NCBI RefSeq assembly: GCF_030816485.1
Contig: NZ_JAUSYC010000001.1
Coordinates: forward strand, 3,596,001 to 3,660,000
Direction of reading: 5' to 3'
DNA from: Arthrobacter sp. B1I2
GTDB taxonomy: Bacteria > Actinomycetota > Actinomycetes > Actinomycetales > Micrococcaceae
Length of the DNA stretch: 64,000 nt
The notes under the pieces were generated by a model that worked only from the letters and a program-made list of their open reading frames with translations, was not told the origin of the DNA and made no database searches. Each line of letters starts with the position of its first letter. The first letter of the stretch is position 1. Both the position numbers and the translations under genes were made by a program. This document shows, piece by piece, positions 29,926 to 38,693 of the stretch.

Positions 29926-31158
29926 TCAGGCGGGCCGCTGCGAACCGTCCGCGGGCCGGCTCTCCGGCTCCATCAGGCGGGCCGGCAGGACGGACTTGTT
30001 GCCGAATTTGCGCGTCACCTCGTCCAGCGCCTGCTCGGCCGCCCGCCAGTTCTCATCCCTGCGGTCAATGCTTAGCTGGAGCGATGTACGGGCCGCTTCC
30101 TCCAGCTGCTCGGCCCTGACCCCCACCAGCCGCACGGCCATGGCCCTGGTCCCGAGCGACTCCAGGAGCTGGAGTGCCACTGCGTAGATGAGCTGGGCAC
30201 TGTCCACCGGGGTCTGGACTGTCCTGCTGCGGGTGATGGTGGAGAAGTCGGCGAAGCGCAGCTTCAGTGCCACGGTCCGGGCCACCATCCCGGAGCTCCG
30301 GAGGCGGGCCGCTGTGCGGTGGGAGAGCCGCAGCAGTTCCCGGCGAAGCAGGGCTTCATCGGCGGTATCAGCAGCAAATGTCTCTTCTGCGCCAATGCTC
30401 TTTTCAAGCCGCACCGGGGTAACGGGGCGCGGATCGATACCCCAGGAAAGCTGGTGCACGTGCTCCCCCGTGGCGCCCAGGACCTTCTTCAGGGAGGACA
30501 CGGGGGTCGCCGCCACGTCCGCCACAGTCCTGATTCCCATCTTCGCCAGGACCTCGCCGGTCTTGGCGCCGACACCCCAAAGGGCACCCACAGGGAGGCT
30601 GTGAAGATAAGGCACGGTTTCATCCGGCCCAATGAGCAGCAGGCCGTCGGGCTTGCACCGGGTGGACGCGATCTTGGCTACGAACTTGGTTTCCGCGATT
30701 CCGACCGAGGCAGTGATGCCCAGCTCCGCTGCCACCCGCCGCCGGATAAGCTCTCCGATTCCCCTGGGCGGCCCCAGCCGGCGCAGTGCTCCGGTGACGT
30801 CCAGGAAGGCCTCGTCAACGCTGAGCGGCTCAACGAGTCCTGTGATGGATTCGAAGATGGCCATGAGCTGGCCGGACACCTCGTAGTACAGCTTGTGCCG
30901 CGGTTCGATCACCGCGGCCTGCGGACACATACGCATTGCGACGGCCATGGGCATTGCGGACTTTACGCCAAAGGCGCGGGCCTCGTAGGACCCCGAGAGG
31001 ACCACCGAACGTTCGCCCGGGAAGCCGACGATCACGGGTTTGCCGCGAAGTTCAGGGCGCGTCCGGAGCTCCACCGAGACAAAGAATGCGTCCATGTCCA
31101 CGTGCATGATGCAGGTGGGCCGACGGCCCGGCAGGCGCGCGGCGGATGGCTGGTTCAT
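29926..31158 (-). CDS. dinB: DNA polymerase IV (Y family)
   Basis: Error-prone translesion polymerase. The ATG at 31158 gives 410 residues; a GTG 15 bases earlier is the alternative. Catalytic motifs: IMHVDMDAFFVSVE at the N-terminus and SVDEAFLDVTG (about 115). The thumb has helix-hairpin-helix ALWGVGAKTGEVLAKMG, and the little finger runs from about residue 250. The C-terminus has no obvious beta-clamp motif. The gene is transcribed divergently from a lipoprotein gene. Confidence 0.94.
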   Translation of the reverse strand: MNQPSAARLPGRRPTCIMHVDMDAFFVSVELRTRPELRGKPVIVGFPGERSVVLSGSYEARAFGVKSAMPMAVAMRMCPQAAVIEPRHKLYYEVSGQLMAIFESITGLVEPLSVDEAFLDVTGALRRLGPPRGIGELIRRRVAAELGITASVGIAETKFVAKIASTRCKPDGLLLIGPDETVPYLHSLPVGALWGVGAKTGEVLAKMGIRTVADVAATPVSSLKKVLGATGEHVHQLSWGIDPRPVTPVRLEKSIGAEETFAADTADEALLRRELLRLSHRTAARLRSSGMVARTVALKLRFADFSTITRSRTVQTPVDSAQLIYAVALQLLESLGTRAMAVRLVGVRAEQLEEAARTSLQLSIDRRDENWRAAEQALDEVTRKFGNKSVLPARLMEPESRPADGSQRPA

Positions 31159-31241
31159 AGCTGCGGGCCCCACGGATGCAATCCTAGCGGTTTGTCTGCG
31201 CTGCAGAGTTTCCTGGACTGCACACTCTGTGGGGACCGCGC

Positions 31242-31277
31242 AGCTTGCCAGGAGTGCCCAGTTTGTCAGGAGTGCCT
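31242..31277. repeat. Two tandem 18-base repeats in the dinB/lipoprotein gap
   Basis: Units at 31242-31259 and 31260-31277 agree at 15 of 18 positions and share CAGGAGTGCC exactly. They lie between divergent genes, 58 bases before the lipoprotein start. A regulatory role is possible but unsupported beyond position. Confidence 0.5.
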
Positions 31278-31334
31278 GGCGGGCTGGCTAAACTGGAGGC
31301 TGGTTCCGCCAACAACACCAGGAGGAAAGTCTCT

Positions 31335-31859
31335 GTGACGGCTATTGGAAACTTCAAGCAAGCTGGCCTGGCCGCACTTGCCGCCATTGGGGTGCTGGCC
31401 CTGGCGGCATGCAGCCAAACCCCGTCCGGGCAGGCAGAGCCATCCCAGTCCGCCTCCGTTGCTGCTTCCCAAGCCACCCTGACGGCCTCCCCCAGCCCCT
31501 CGGCGTCGCCCAACACCTCCGCAACGGTGGGGGCCGTGGTGGCGGGTTTCCCGCAGCAACTTCTGCCCCTGATGACGGGGGCAACGGTAGTTTCCAGCAG
31601 CATTGACAAGGCCTCTGCGCCCGCAACGGCCGCACTCGTGGGGACTGTCACCGCCCCCACTGCTTCCGTTATCGACTTCTATACCAAGGCTTTGGAAGGC
31701 CAGGGTTTCAAGGCCGTTCCCGGTGACAACGTGGGCGGGGTGGCTTCCAAGGATTTCGTCCGCGGTGACAACGAGACCGTTAACCTCTCGGTGGTCGAAG
31801 CCGCAGGCGTTTCCACCTTCACCATCGGTGCCAATGTGGCAGCTGAGTCGGCCAAGTGA
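31335..31859 (+). CDS. Putative lipoprotein of unknown function
   Basis: Not recognised as a named family. GTG at 31335 with AGGAGG nine bases upstream gives 174 residues. A signal sequence (about 1-25) ends in a lipobox LALAAC, so the protein should be lipidated at that cysteine and held on the outer membrane face. A Ser/Ala/Pro/Thr-rich linker (about 27-62) follows, then a mixed domain with SVIDFYTKALEGQGFKAVPG. It overlaps the polyprenyl synthase gene by four bases (GTGA), so the two are coupled. It lies where M. tuberculosis has LppM, but I see no clear likeness. Confidence 0.8.
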   Translation: MTAIGNFKQAGLAALAAIGVLALAACSQTPSGQAEPSQSASVAASQATLTASPSPSASPNTSATVGAVVAGFPQQLLPLMTGATVVSSSIDKASAPATAALVGTVTAPTASVIDFYTKALEGQGFKAVPGDNVGGVASKDFVRGDNETVNLSVVEAAGVSTFTIGANVAAESAK

Positions 31860-32950
31860 CGGCCGCCGAACAGTTGAGGAATGAGCAGGCCGACTTTGTG
31901 GCAGGGGTTGCCGGCGAGCTGACTGGTTTCCTGACCGAACGGCAGGCCGTGATGTCCGGCATTTCGCCCGATATTGAGCCCATCATGGGTTCGATCTCCA
32001 ATCTGGTCACCGGCGGCAAGCGCCTCCGTGCCCTGATGTGCTACTGGGGCTGGCGGGGTGCAGGCGGCGAGGCCGGAGCGGGCCAGGTGGTCACGGCCGG
32101 TGCTGCGCTTGAGCTGTTCCAGGCGGCCGCCCTGATCCACGACGACATCATCGACCGTTCGGATACCCGGCGGGGCGGTCCCAGCGTGCACCGCCGCTTC
32201 AGCCAGCTGCACACCTCCCAGGGCTGGGCACTGGACAGCGAACGGTTTGGCCAGGCGGCAGCCATCCTTGCTGGCGACCTTTGCCTGTCCTTCAGCGAGG
32301 AGGCGTTCACCGATATCGGCGACCGGGCTGCGTCAGGGAGCAGGGCCAGGCTCATCTTCAACCTCATGCGCGCAGAGGTAATGGCCGGCCAGTACCTGGA
32401 CATCCTGGAAGAAGTGGCGGGTCCGGTCCGGGACCGCGCCGGCGCCGTGGGCAGGGCACAGTCGATTATCAGGTTCAAGAGCGCCAAGTACTCGACCGAA
32501 CACCCGCTCGCCCTGGGCGGAGCCCTTGCTGGGGCTTCCAATGAATTGCTCCGCGGCTATTCCGCGTTCGCCCTTCCGCTCGGGGAAGCCTTCCAGCTCC
32601 GCGATGACGTCCTGGGCGTGTTCGGTGATCCGCTCACCACGGGCAAGCCGGCGGGCGACGATTTGCGCGAAGGAAAGCGGACCGTTCTGGTGGCCCTTGC
32701 TCTGGACCAGGCCTCGCCGGAGGAGTCCGCGTTTATCGACGCCAGGCTGGGCACGCCCGACCTGTCTGAATCTGACATCGTCGAAATTCGACGGATTATT
32801 GAAGATTCCGGAGCGCTGCAGGCCACCGAGGTCCTTATTTCTGAATTCGGGGCTGCAGCATTCGACGCCCTTGACGGGCTTCCGTTGGACGAGTTGCCCA
32901 AGACCGCCCTGCGGAGGCTGGCTGAAGCGACCGTCAGCCGAGCCTCCTAA
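31856..32950 (+). CDS. Polyprenyl diphosphate synthase (IdsA type)
   Basis: Trans-isoprenyl diphosphate synthase extending allylic diphosphates with isopentenyl diphosphate. The 364-residue product has the first aspartate-rich motif in LIHDDIIDRSDTRRG and the second in QLRDDVLGVFGD, plus GGKRLRALMCYW near the start. Position and likeness fit IdsA2 (Rv2173) of M. tuberculosis, which makes geranylgeranyl-range products; chain length cannot be fixed here. GTG start overlaps the lipoprotein stop. Products may feed menaquinone, carotenoid or bactoprenol synthesis. Confidence 0.93.
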   Translation: MTAAEQLRNEQADFVAGVAGELTGFLTERQAVMSGISPDIEPIMGSISNLVTGGKRLRALMCYWGWRGAGGEAGAGQVVTAGAALELFQAAALIHDDIIDRSDTRRGGPSVHRRFSQLHTSQGWALDSERFGQAAAILAGDLCLSFSEEAFTDIGDRAASGSRARLIFNLMRAEVMAGQYLDILEEVAGPVRDRAGAVGRAQSIIRFKSAKYSTEHPLALGGALAGASNELLRGYSAFALPLGEAFQLRDDVLGVFGDPLTTGKPAGDDLREGKRTVLVALALDQASPEESAFIDARLGTPDLSESDIVEIRRIIEDSGALQATEVLISEFGAAAFDALDGLPLDELPKTALRRLAEATVSRAS

Positions 32951-32959
32951 AAGCGGCAA

Positions 32960-33313
32960 TCACCAGGCCAGAGTCTGGGCCCTGCGCCTGATTTCGGTCT
33001 TGCGGCCTTCCCGCAGGGCATCAATAGGGCGGCCGCGCAGTGACTCGTCGGCCGTAAACAGCCACCTAATAAGGTCTTCGTCCGAGTAACCGGCATCCGC
33101 CAGCACCACGATGGTCCCCTTAAGGCTGTCCACTACCTGGCCGTCCTGGATAAATTCCGCGGGAACGGACCGGATCTTCCGCTCTCCCACGCGCAATGCG
33201 GCCAGGGCGTGCTCGTCGATCAGGCTGTGGACCTTGGTTACTGAAACATCCAACAAACGGGCGACGTCGGGCAGCGGCAGCCACTCGCCCACCAGGTTTT
33301 CTACGTTATTCAC
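32960..33313 (-). CDS. Rv2175c family DNA-binding protein
   Basis: Small winged helix-turn-helix protein; in M. tuberculosis Rv2175c is a substrate of the neighbouring kinase PknL. The 117-residue product has the HTH near the start (WLPLPDVARLLDVSVTKVHS), then RKIRSVPAEFIQDGQVVDSL and the C-terminal DLIRWLFTADESLRGRPID. The GTG start is fixed by an in-frame stop two codons upstream, so the N-terminal tail with the phosphorylated threonine of Rv2175c is absent. It converges on the polyprenyl synthase gene with a nine-base gap. Confidence 0.9.
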   Translation of the reverse strand: MNNVENLVGEWLPLPDVARLLDVSVTKVHSLIDEHALAALRVGERKIRSVPAEFIQDGQVVDSLKGTIVVLADAGYSDEDLIRWLFTADESLRGRPIDALREGRKTEIRRRAQTLAW

Positions 33314-33562
33314 GGATCAAGGTTGCCACGCTGCCCGCCCCGGCGCCTAGTCGAGGCAATTCGTTCGGCTCCTGGCTTGCGGACACTCCCAAAAAGCCGC
33401 CATTGCATGGAATCCCAAATTTCTTGTGCTAAACGCAAATCCGTGAGAGATTCACATTTATAACAGTTGTAACACTAATAACTTGAGTCACAGTAGTATC
33501 AAGATTGACAGCGGCATCCCCGTCCGCGTCCGCACCCGCAGTTGAGAAGAGGATTCCTTCCG

Positions 33563-34957
33563 ATGACGATGTCCCGCTCGCCCAAGCAGCCCCCCAAGCC
33601 GAGTCTGCCAATGATTGCCGCCACCACTGCGGCCCTGCCAGCGGTCATATTGTCATCCTTGGCCCTCGCGCAGCCCGCCGCCGCCCAGCAGCCTGCTCGG
33701 AACATCCCCAACAGCCTGGCAGCGGCCATGAAGGCCCAGGCCGCTGCGAAGGCGGCCGGCACGGTCATTCCCGCTGCTGTTGTCTCCACCACCGTTCCGG
33801 CGGCTTTCCAACCCGCGCAGCCGGCGGCACCGGCCGAGTACACGATTGCCCGCGGCGATACCGTCAGCGCGATCGCCGGCCGCTTCGGCCTGGACACGGG
33901 GGAAATCCTCAAGCTGAACAACCTGCAGGCCAGCACCATCATTTACCCGGGACAGAAACTCAAGCTGTCCGGCACAGCCCAGCCAGCCGCTGCTGCACCG
34001 GCCGCCGCCCCGGCAGCGCCCGCCCCCGCCGGTGGGGCAACCTACACGGTGAAGCCGGGTGACACCCTGGGTGCCATCGCAGCAAAGCACAACGTGGCCC
34101 TTTCCGATGTCTTCGCCTGGAACAACCTCTCCATGCGTTCCATCATCTACCCCGGCCAGAAGGTCAAGGTGGGTGGCGGCGGCTCCGCGCCCGCCCCTGC
34201 GGCCCCTGCCCCGGCCCCGGCCGCTCCGGCACCTGCACCTGCGCTGGCAGCCACCTCAGCGCCGGCAACCGGTTCGTACACCATCAAAGCCGGAGATACG
34301 TTGTCGGCCATTGCGTCCCGGCACGGGGTGAAGTTGTCAGACCTCCTCTCCACGAACAAGCTGGGCATGAACTCTGTTATCTACCCCGGCAGCAAACTGG
34401 TCATTCCCGGCAGCTCAGGCCAGCCGGCTCCGCAGCCCGCGGCGGCAGCGCCGCAGCCCGGTGCCGCTCCCCTGGTGCCCAGTTCCTTCCTGGGTTTCAG
34501 CTACCCGGCCGCCGTCGTCAGCTCCGCGAACGAAAACAAGGCCCTGCTGAATGCTTCGCCCGTTCCCTCCCGGGACGAAATGAAGAACATCGTTGCGGAC
34601 ACTGCACGCCGCATGGGTGTGGACCCCTCCCTGGCCCTTGCTTTCGCATTCCAGGAATCCGGCTTCAACCAGCGCGCTGTGTCACCGGCCAACGCCATCG
34701 GCACCATGCAGGTCATTCCCAGCTCGGGGCAGTGGGCGTCCGACTTGGTGGGACGGAAGCTGAACCTGCTGGATCCGTATGACAACGCCGCAGCCGGTGT
34801 GGCCATCATCCGCCAGCTGCTGGCTACCAGCAAGGACCAGGACACCGCTATCGCCGGTTACTACCAGGGCCAGTACTCGGTGAGCAAATACGGCATGTAT
34901 GACGACACCAAGGCGTACGTGGCTGCCATCAGGGCGCACCAGAAAAACTTCCGCTGA
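33563..34957 (+). CDS. LysM-repeat lytic transglycosylase
   Basis: Secreted peptidoglycan-cleaving enzyme. From ATG 33563 (464 residues) it has a basic start and a signal peptide (about 15-43, ending AAAQQ), an Ala-rich linker, and three LysM domains (about 91-137, 160-205 and 237-283; YTIARGDTVSAIAGRFG, YTVKPGDTLGAIAAKH, YTIKAGDTLSAIASRH). Ala/Pro linkers join them. A C-terminal SLT domain (about 339-464) has the catalytic glutamate in AFQESGFNQ and AIGTMQVIPSSGQW. It lies just before pknL, a pairing that fits wall remodelling under kinase control. An A+T-rich stretch (33415-33505) precedes it and probably holds the promoter. Confidence 0.92.
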   Translation: MTMSRSPKQPPKPSLPMIAATTAALPAVILSSLALAQPAAAQQPARNIPNSLAAAMKAQAAAKAAGTVIPAAVVSTTVPAAFQPAQPAAPAEYTIARGDTVSAIAGRFGLDTGEILKLNNLQASTIIYPGQKLKLSGTAQPAAAAPAAAPAAPAPAGGATYTVKPGDTLGAIAAKHNVALSDVFAWNNLSMRSIIYPGQKVKVGGGGSAPAPAAPAPAPAAPAPAPALAATSAPATGSYTIKAGDTLSAIASRHGVKLSDLLSTNKLGMNSVIYPGSKLVIPGSSGQPAPQPAAAAPQPGAAPLVPSSFLGFSYPAAVVSSANENKALLNASPVPSRDEMKNIVADTARRMGVDPSLALAFAFQESGFNQRAVSPANAIGTMQVIPSSGQWASDLVGRKLNLLDPYDNAAAGVAIIRQLLATSKDQDTAIAGYYQGQYSVSKYGMYDDTKAYVAAIRAHQKNFR

Positions 34958-34987
34958 GTCCCCGGCCACTGGCCGGTGCATCAGCGC

Positions 34988-35019
34988 GGGTCCGAACCGT
35001 TACCGGTTCGGACCCGTTT
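34988..35019 (+). terminator. Terminator after LysM transglycosylase gene
   Basis: A 12-bp perfect stem, GGGTCCGAACCG (34988-34999) with CGGTTCGGACCC (35004-35015), a TTAC loop, then GTTTT. It separates the transglycosylase gene from pknL. Confidence 0.85.
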
Positions 35020-35059
35020 TCGTTTCGGACGCGTTTCTCTGCGGGATTAGGATCGTAAG

Positions 35060-37165
35060 GTGCAGGAACACGTGTCAGACCCAGTTGTAGGAACGCTGGT
35101 GGACAACCGCTACGCAGTCACCTCCAGGCTTGCCCGTGGCGGAATGTCCACTGTCTACCTGGCCGTAGACCAAAGACTGGACCGTGAGGTGGCACTGAAG
35201 GTGCTGCACCCCCACCTCGCTGCTGACGAAAACTTCCTGGGCAGGCTGGGCCGCGAAGCAAAAGCGGCTGCCCGGCTCTCGCATCCGCACGTGGTGGGTG
35301 TCCTGGACCAGGGAAACGACGGCAATACCGCTTATCTCGTGATGGAGTACATCAAGGGCCACACGCTGAGGGATGTCCTCAGGGACAGGGGCGCCCTGCC
35401 GCCCCGGCTGGCGCTGGCGCTGATCGATCCAGTAGTGGAGGGGCTGGGCGCGGCACACGCTGCCGGTTTTATCCACCGGGACGTGAAGCCCGAAAACGTC
35501 CTGATCGCCGATGATGGCAGGATCAAGATCGGCGACTTTGGACTGGCCCGTGCCGTCACCAGCTCAACCAGTACCGGGGCGCTGATCGGGACGGTGGCCT
35601 ACATCTCTCCGGAGCTGGTGCTGGGCAGGCCGGCGGACGCACGCAGCGACGTGTATTCCGTGGGCATCATGCTGTACGAAATGCTGACCGGCAGGCAGCC
35701 GTTCGAGGGCGAAGTGCCCATCCAGGTGGCCTACCAGCACGTCAACGGAACGGTGGGGCCGCCGTCGGACCTGGTGCCGCGGCTGGCCGCCGAAGTGGAC
35801 GAACTGGTGCAGTGGTGTACAGCCAACGATCCGGAGAACCGGCCGGTGGACGGCAACGCCCTGCTCCAGGAACTGCGGCACATCCGGACCAACCTCAGCG
35901 ATGCCGAGCTGGACCTGCAGCCTCCCGCGGCCGCTGCCGCGGCGTCCCGGCACCAGACCGAGGTCCTGGCCCGCGGCAGCAACCCAACAACCCTGATGCC
36001 TCCGTCCCGGCCGGCTGCGCCCGGCCACCCGCCCGGACATAGCCTCCGGGCTCAGGAGCGGGTGCAGGACCGGGCGGGACAGGCGGCCCCAGCTGCCCAG
36101 GTGGCATACCAACAGCGTCCCGGACTTGCACTGCCCGACGACGACGATGCCGACAGCGGTTGGTCTCCCCCGCCGCCGCGGCTGGGCAAGCGGGCCCAGC
36201 GCCGGGCGGACAAGGAAAACGAGAAACTTCGCGCGCTGGCTGCCGCCACTCCGGTACGTACGCTTCGGGAAGGTAATCCGCGCCGCCGCGGCATTCTTTG
36301 GGTCCTGGTGCTGGTCATCGCTGCACTCCTGGCAACGGGCGCGGGCTGGTTTTTCGGAATGGGCCCGGGCGCTGCGGCCGCCGTGCCGGCCGTCGCCAAC
36401 AAGACAGTGGCGCAGGCCCAGCAACTGCTGGGCGCAGTGGGCTTCCGGTCCACCACGAGCGACGTCTTCGACGATGAAGTGCCGACGGGACTGGTGGTAG
36501 GCAGCGAGCCCGCCGCAGGGACGGAAATCCGGAAGTTCCAGCCGGTTTCCCTTCTGGTTTCAAAAGGTCCCCAGCTCTTCCCTCTGCCGAAACTAACAGG
36601 CGGAACCCTGGCCGAGGCGAAGAACTCCCTCAACGCCGGCGAAATGGCTCTGGGCACTGTTACCGAACGGTTCGATGAACAAGCGGCAGCCGGAACTGTC
36701 CTGGCACAGGATCCCGCTGCCGGCACCCCCGCCCGTCACGGCACTCCGGTCACGGTTGTCGTTTCAAAGGGCCCGCAGCCGATTCCCGTTCCTTCGGTAG
36801 TGGGGAAGACCGAGAAGGAGGCAGTCGCCGCGGTGAAGGCAGCAGGCCTCACAGCAGAAGTAGCCCGTGATGAGGTGTTCGACCGGAACATTCCGGAGGG
36901 GGCTGTCGTCAGTCAATCCCCCGCCAGTGGCACGCTGACCCGGGGCGGCACTGTCACGTTGACCATTTCCAAGGGCCCCAAAATGGTCAAGGTCCCCAGC
37001 TACGTCGGCAAGCAGGCATCAGACGCGCGCAAGGCGCTGGAGGCCCTGGGGTTCCAGGTAAAGGTGAACAACATTTTGGGCGGCTTCTTCGGTACGGTCC
37101 GCGACCAGTCACCGGTGAACAAGGAGGTCCCGGAGGGCTCGGTCATCACCATCACGGTGGTGTAG
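35060..37165 (+). CDS. pknL: Serine/threonine protein kinase PknL with PASTA domains
   Basis: Transmembrane Hanks-type kinase. The 701-residue product has the kinase domain (about 15-275) with glycine loop RLARGGMSTVY, Lys47, HRDVKPEN (139-146), DFG (159-161) and APE-equivalent ISPEL. A long Ala/Pro/Gln-rich juxtamembrane stretch, one transmembrane helix (about 412-434) and four extracellular PASTA repeats (about 440-701) follow. The mycobacterial PknL lacks PASTA repeats while corynebacterial PknL has them, so wall-fragment or lipid II sensing is plausible here. GTG at 35060; another GTG four codons on (MSDPVVG) has a better ribosome site. Confidence 0.95.
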   Translation: MQEHVSDPVVGTLVDNRYAVTSRLARGGMSTVYLAVDQRLDREVALKVLHPHLAADENFLGRLGREAKAAARLSHPHVVGVLDQGNDGNTAYLVMEYIKGHTLRDVLRDRGALPPRLALALIDPVVEGLGAAHAAGFIHRDVKPENVLIADDGRIKIGDFGLARAVTSSTSTGALIGTVAYISPELVLGRPADARSDVYSVGIMLYEMLTGRQPFEGEVPIQVAYQHVNGTVGPPSDLVPRLAAEVDELVQWCTANDPENRPVDGNALLQELRHIRTNLSDAELDLQPPAAAAAASRHQTEVLARGSNPTTLMPPSRPAAPGHPPGHSLRAQERVQDRAGQAAPAAQVAYQQRPGLALPDDDDADSGWSPPPPRLGKRAQRRADKENEKLRALAAATPVRTLREGNPRRRGILWVLVLVIAALLATGAGWFFGMGPGAAAAVPAVANKTVAQAQQLLGAVGFRSTTSDVFDDEVPTGLVVGSEPAAGTEIRKFQPVSLLVSKGPQLFPLPKLTGGTLAEAKNSLNAGEMALGTVTERFDEQAAAGTVLAQDPAAGTPARHGTPVTVVVSKGPQPIPVPSVVGKTEKEAVAAVKAAGLTAEVARDEVFDRNIPEGAVVSQSPASGTLTRGGTVTLTISKGPKMVKVPSYVGKQASDARKALEALGFQVKVNNILGGFFGTVRDQSPVNKEVPEGSVITITVV

Positions 37166-37170
37166 CCGAA

Positions 37171-37195
37171 GGTGGGCCGGCCGTGCCGGCCCACC
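37171..37195. terminator. Hairpin between convergent pknL and aroG
   Basis: Eleven-bp perfect stem GGTGGGCCGGC (37171-37181) with GCCGGCCCACC (37185-37195) and a three-base loop, six bases after the pknL stop and eight before the aroG stop. No T-run follows. Confidence 0.6.
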
Positions 37196-37202
37196 GCCAG
37201 TC

Positions 37203-38594
37203 CTAGTGTTTGGCGAGGGCGCCGGCCACCAGGAAAGCCATTTCGAGTGACTGCATGTGGTTGAGGCGGGGATCGCAGACAGACTCGTAACGGTCCAGGA
37301 AGGCCTCCTGGTCGATCGGGTCCGCGCCGCCCAGGCACTCGGCCACGTCGTCGCCGGTCATCTCAACATGCAGGCCGCCCGGCACCGTTCCCAGTCCGTG
37401 GTGTACCTCGAAGAAGCCGCGCACCTCGTCGATGACATCATCGAAATTGCGCGTCTTGTAGCCGTTGGGCGACGTGACGGTATTGCCGTGCATGGGATCC
37501 GTGACCCACAGGACCTGGGCCCCGGACGCGGTCACCTTTTCGACGACGGCCGGCAGCTTTTCGCGGATGTTGCCGGCGCCCATGCGGGTGATGAAAGTAA
37601 GGCGGCCGGGCTCGCGGTCCGGGTCCAGCTTGTCGATCAGGCGCAGCGCGTCATCACCGGTGGTGGACGGGCCGAGCTTGACGCCGATGGGGTTGCGCAC
37701 GCGTGAGAGGAAGTCGACGTGGGCGTGGTCCAGCTCCCGGGTGCGCTCCCCAATCCAGAGGAAGTGGGCGGAGGTGTCGTAGGGGAAACCGGTCCGGGAG
37801 TCGATGCGGGTCAGGGCGCGTTCGTAGTCCAGCAGCAGGGCCTCGTGGCTTGCGAAGAACTCCACCCGCTTGAGTGCTTCGAAATCGGCGCCGCAGGAAG
37901 CCATGAACTTGATGGCACGGTCGATGTCCCGGGCCAGCGACTCGTAGCGGGCGTGGGCCGGGTTCTCGGTGAACCCCTTGTTCCACTGGTGCACCGAGCG
38001 CAGGTCTGCGAAGCCGCCCTGGGTAAAGGCCCGGATGAGGTTCAACGTGGAAGCAGAGGTGTGGTACGCCCGCAGCATGCGCGCGGCGTCGTGGCCGCGT
38101 GACTCGGGGGTGAAGTCGTAGCCGTTGACAATGTCGCCGCGGTAGGCGGGGAGGGTAACCCCGTCACGGGTTTCGTCGTTGGAGGAGCGCGGCTTGGCGA
38201 ACTGGCCTGCCATCCGGCCCATCTTGATCACGGGCATCGCGGCGCCGTAGGTGAGCACCACCGCCATCTGGAGGATGGTCTTGACCCGGGCGCTGATCTT
38301 GTCCGCCGTGGCGGCCTCGAAGGTTTCGGCGCAATCGCCGCCCTGCAGCAGGAACGCTTTGCCCTGGGCGGCAGCAGCCAGCCGCTCACGCAGCACGTCC
38401 ACTTCGCCGGCGAACACCAGCGGCGGGAGGACGGACAATTCCTTCACCGAAGCCTCGAAAACCTTCGGGTCCTGCCAGCTGGGCTGCTGGGAGATGGGAA
38501 GGTCCCGCCAGTGGTCCAGTCCGGGATAATTGGCCGCGCCGCTCTGGGCGGTGCTGGACAGCGAAAAGGCGGGTTTTGCAGATAGCTCAGTCAC
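37203..38594 (-). CDS. aroG: 3-deoxy-7-phosphoheptulonate synthase, class II
   Basis: First step of the shikimate pathway: phosphoenolpyruvate plus erythrose-4-phosphate to DAHP. The 463-residue product is a class II enzyme: FLLQGGDCAETFEA, VIKMGRMAGQFAKPRSS, WIGERTRELDHAHVDF, VTDPMHGNTV and the C-terminal HVEMTGDDVAECLGG. GTG start. In M. tuberculosis aroG also lies beside pknL and pairs with chorismate mutase for feedback control. tyrA of the same pathway lies at 57083-58192. Confidence 0.96.
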   Translation of the reverse strand: MTELSAKPAFSLSSTAQSGAANYPGLDHWRDLPISQQPSWQDPKVFEASVKELSVLPPLVFAGEVDVLRERLAAAAQGKAFLLQGGDCAETFEAATADKISARVKTILQMAVVLTYGAAMPVIKMGRMAGQFAKPRSSNDETRDGVTLPAYRGDIVNGYDFTPESRGHDAARMLRAYHTSASTLNLIRAFTQGGFADLRSVHQWNKGFTENPAHARYESLARDIDRAIKFMASCGADFEALKRVEFFASHEALLLDYERALTRIDSRTGFPYDTSAHFLWIGERTRELDHAHVDFLSRVRNPIGVKLGPSTTGDDALRLIDKLDPDREPGRLTFITRMGAGNIREKLPAVVEKVTASGAQVLWVTDPMHGNTVTSPNGYKTRNFDDVIDEVRGFFEVHHGLGTVPGGLHVEMTGDDVAECLGGADPIDQEAFLDRYESVCDPRLNHMQSLEMAFLVAGALAKH

Positions 38595-38693
38595 CCTCTA
38601 AGACTAACGGCAGTCCAAGAGCGGTGGACACCGGGCCGTCACGCTGCCTGCTTGCCCCGTCACAACCGCTGTGCGTTGCGCCGGAAGGTTCCG

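Noticed and set aside
31205..31290. Cysteine-rich translation (CTLCG, CQECPVCQEC) that looks like a zinc finger
   Set aside because: It comes from the 18-base tandem repeat in an intergenic region opposite dinB and has no start or ribosome site. The dinB and lipoprotein starts explain the region.
33415..33562. A possible c-di-AMP (ydaO) riboswitch before the LysM transglycosylase gene
   Set aside because: Such elements often precede wall hydrolase genes, but I could not find the conserved helices or the typical GGGGAA segments here. An A+T-rich promoter is enough to explain it.
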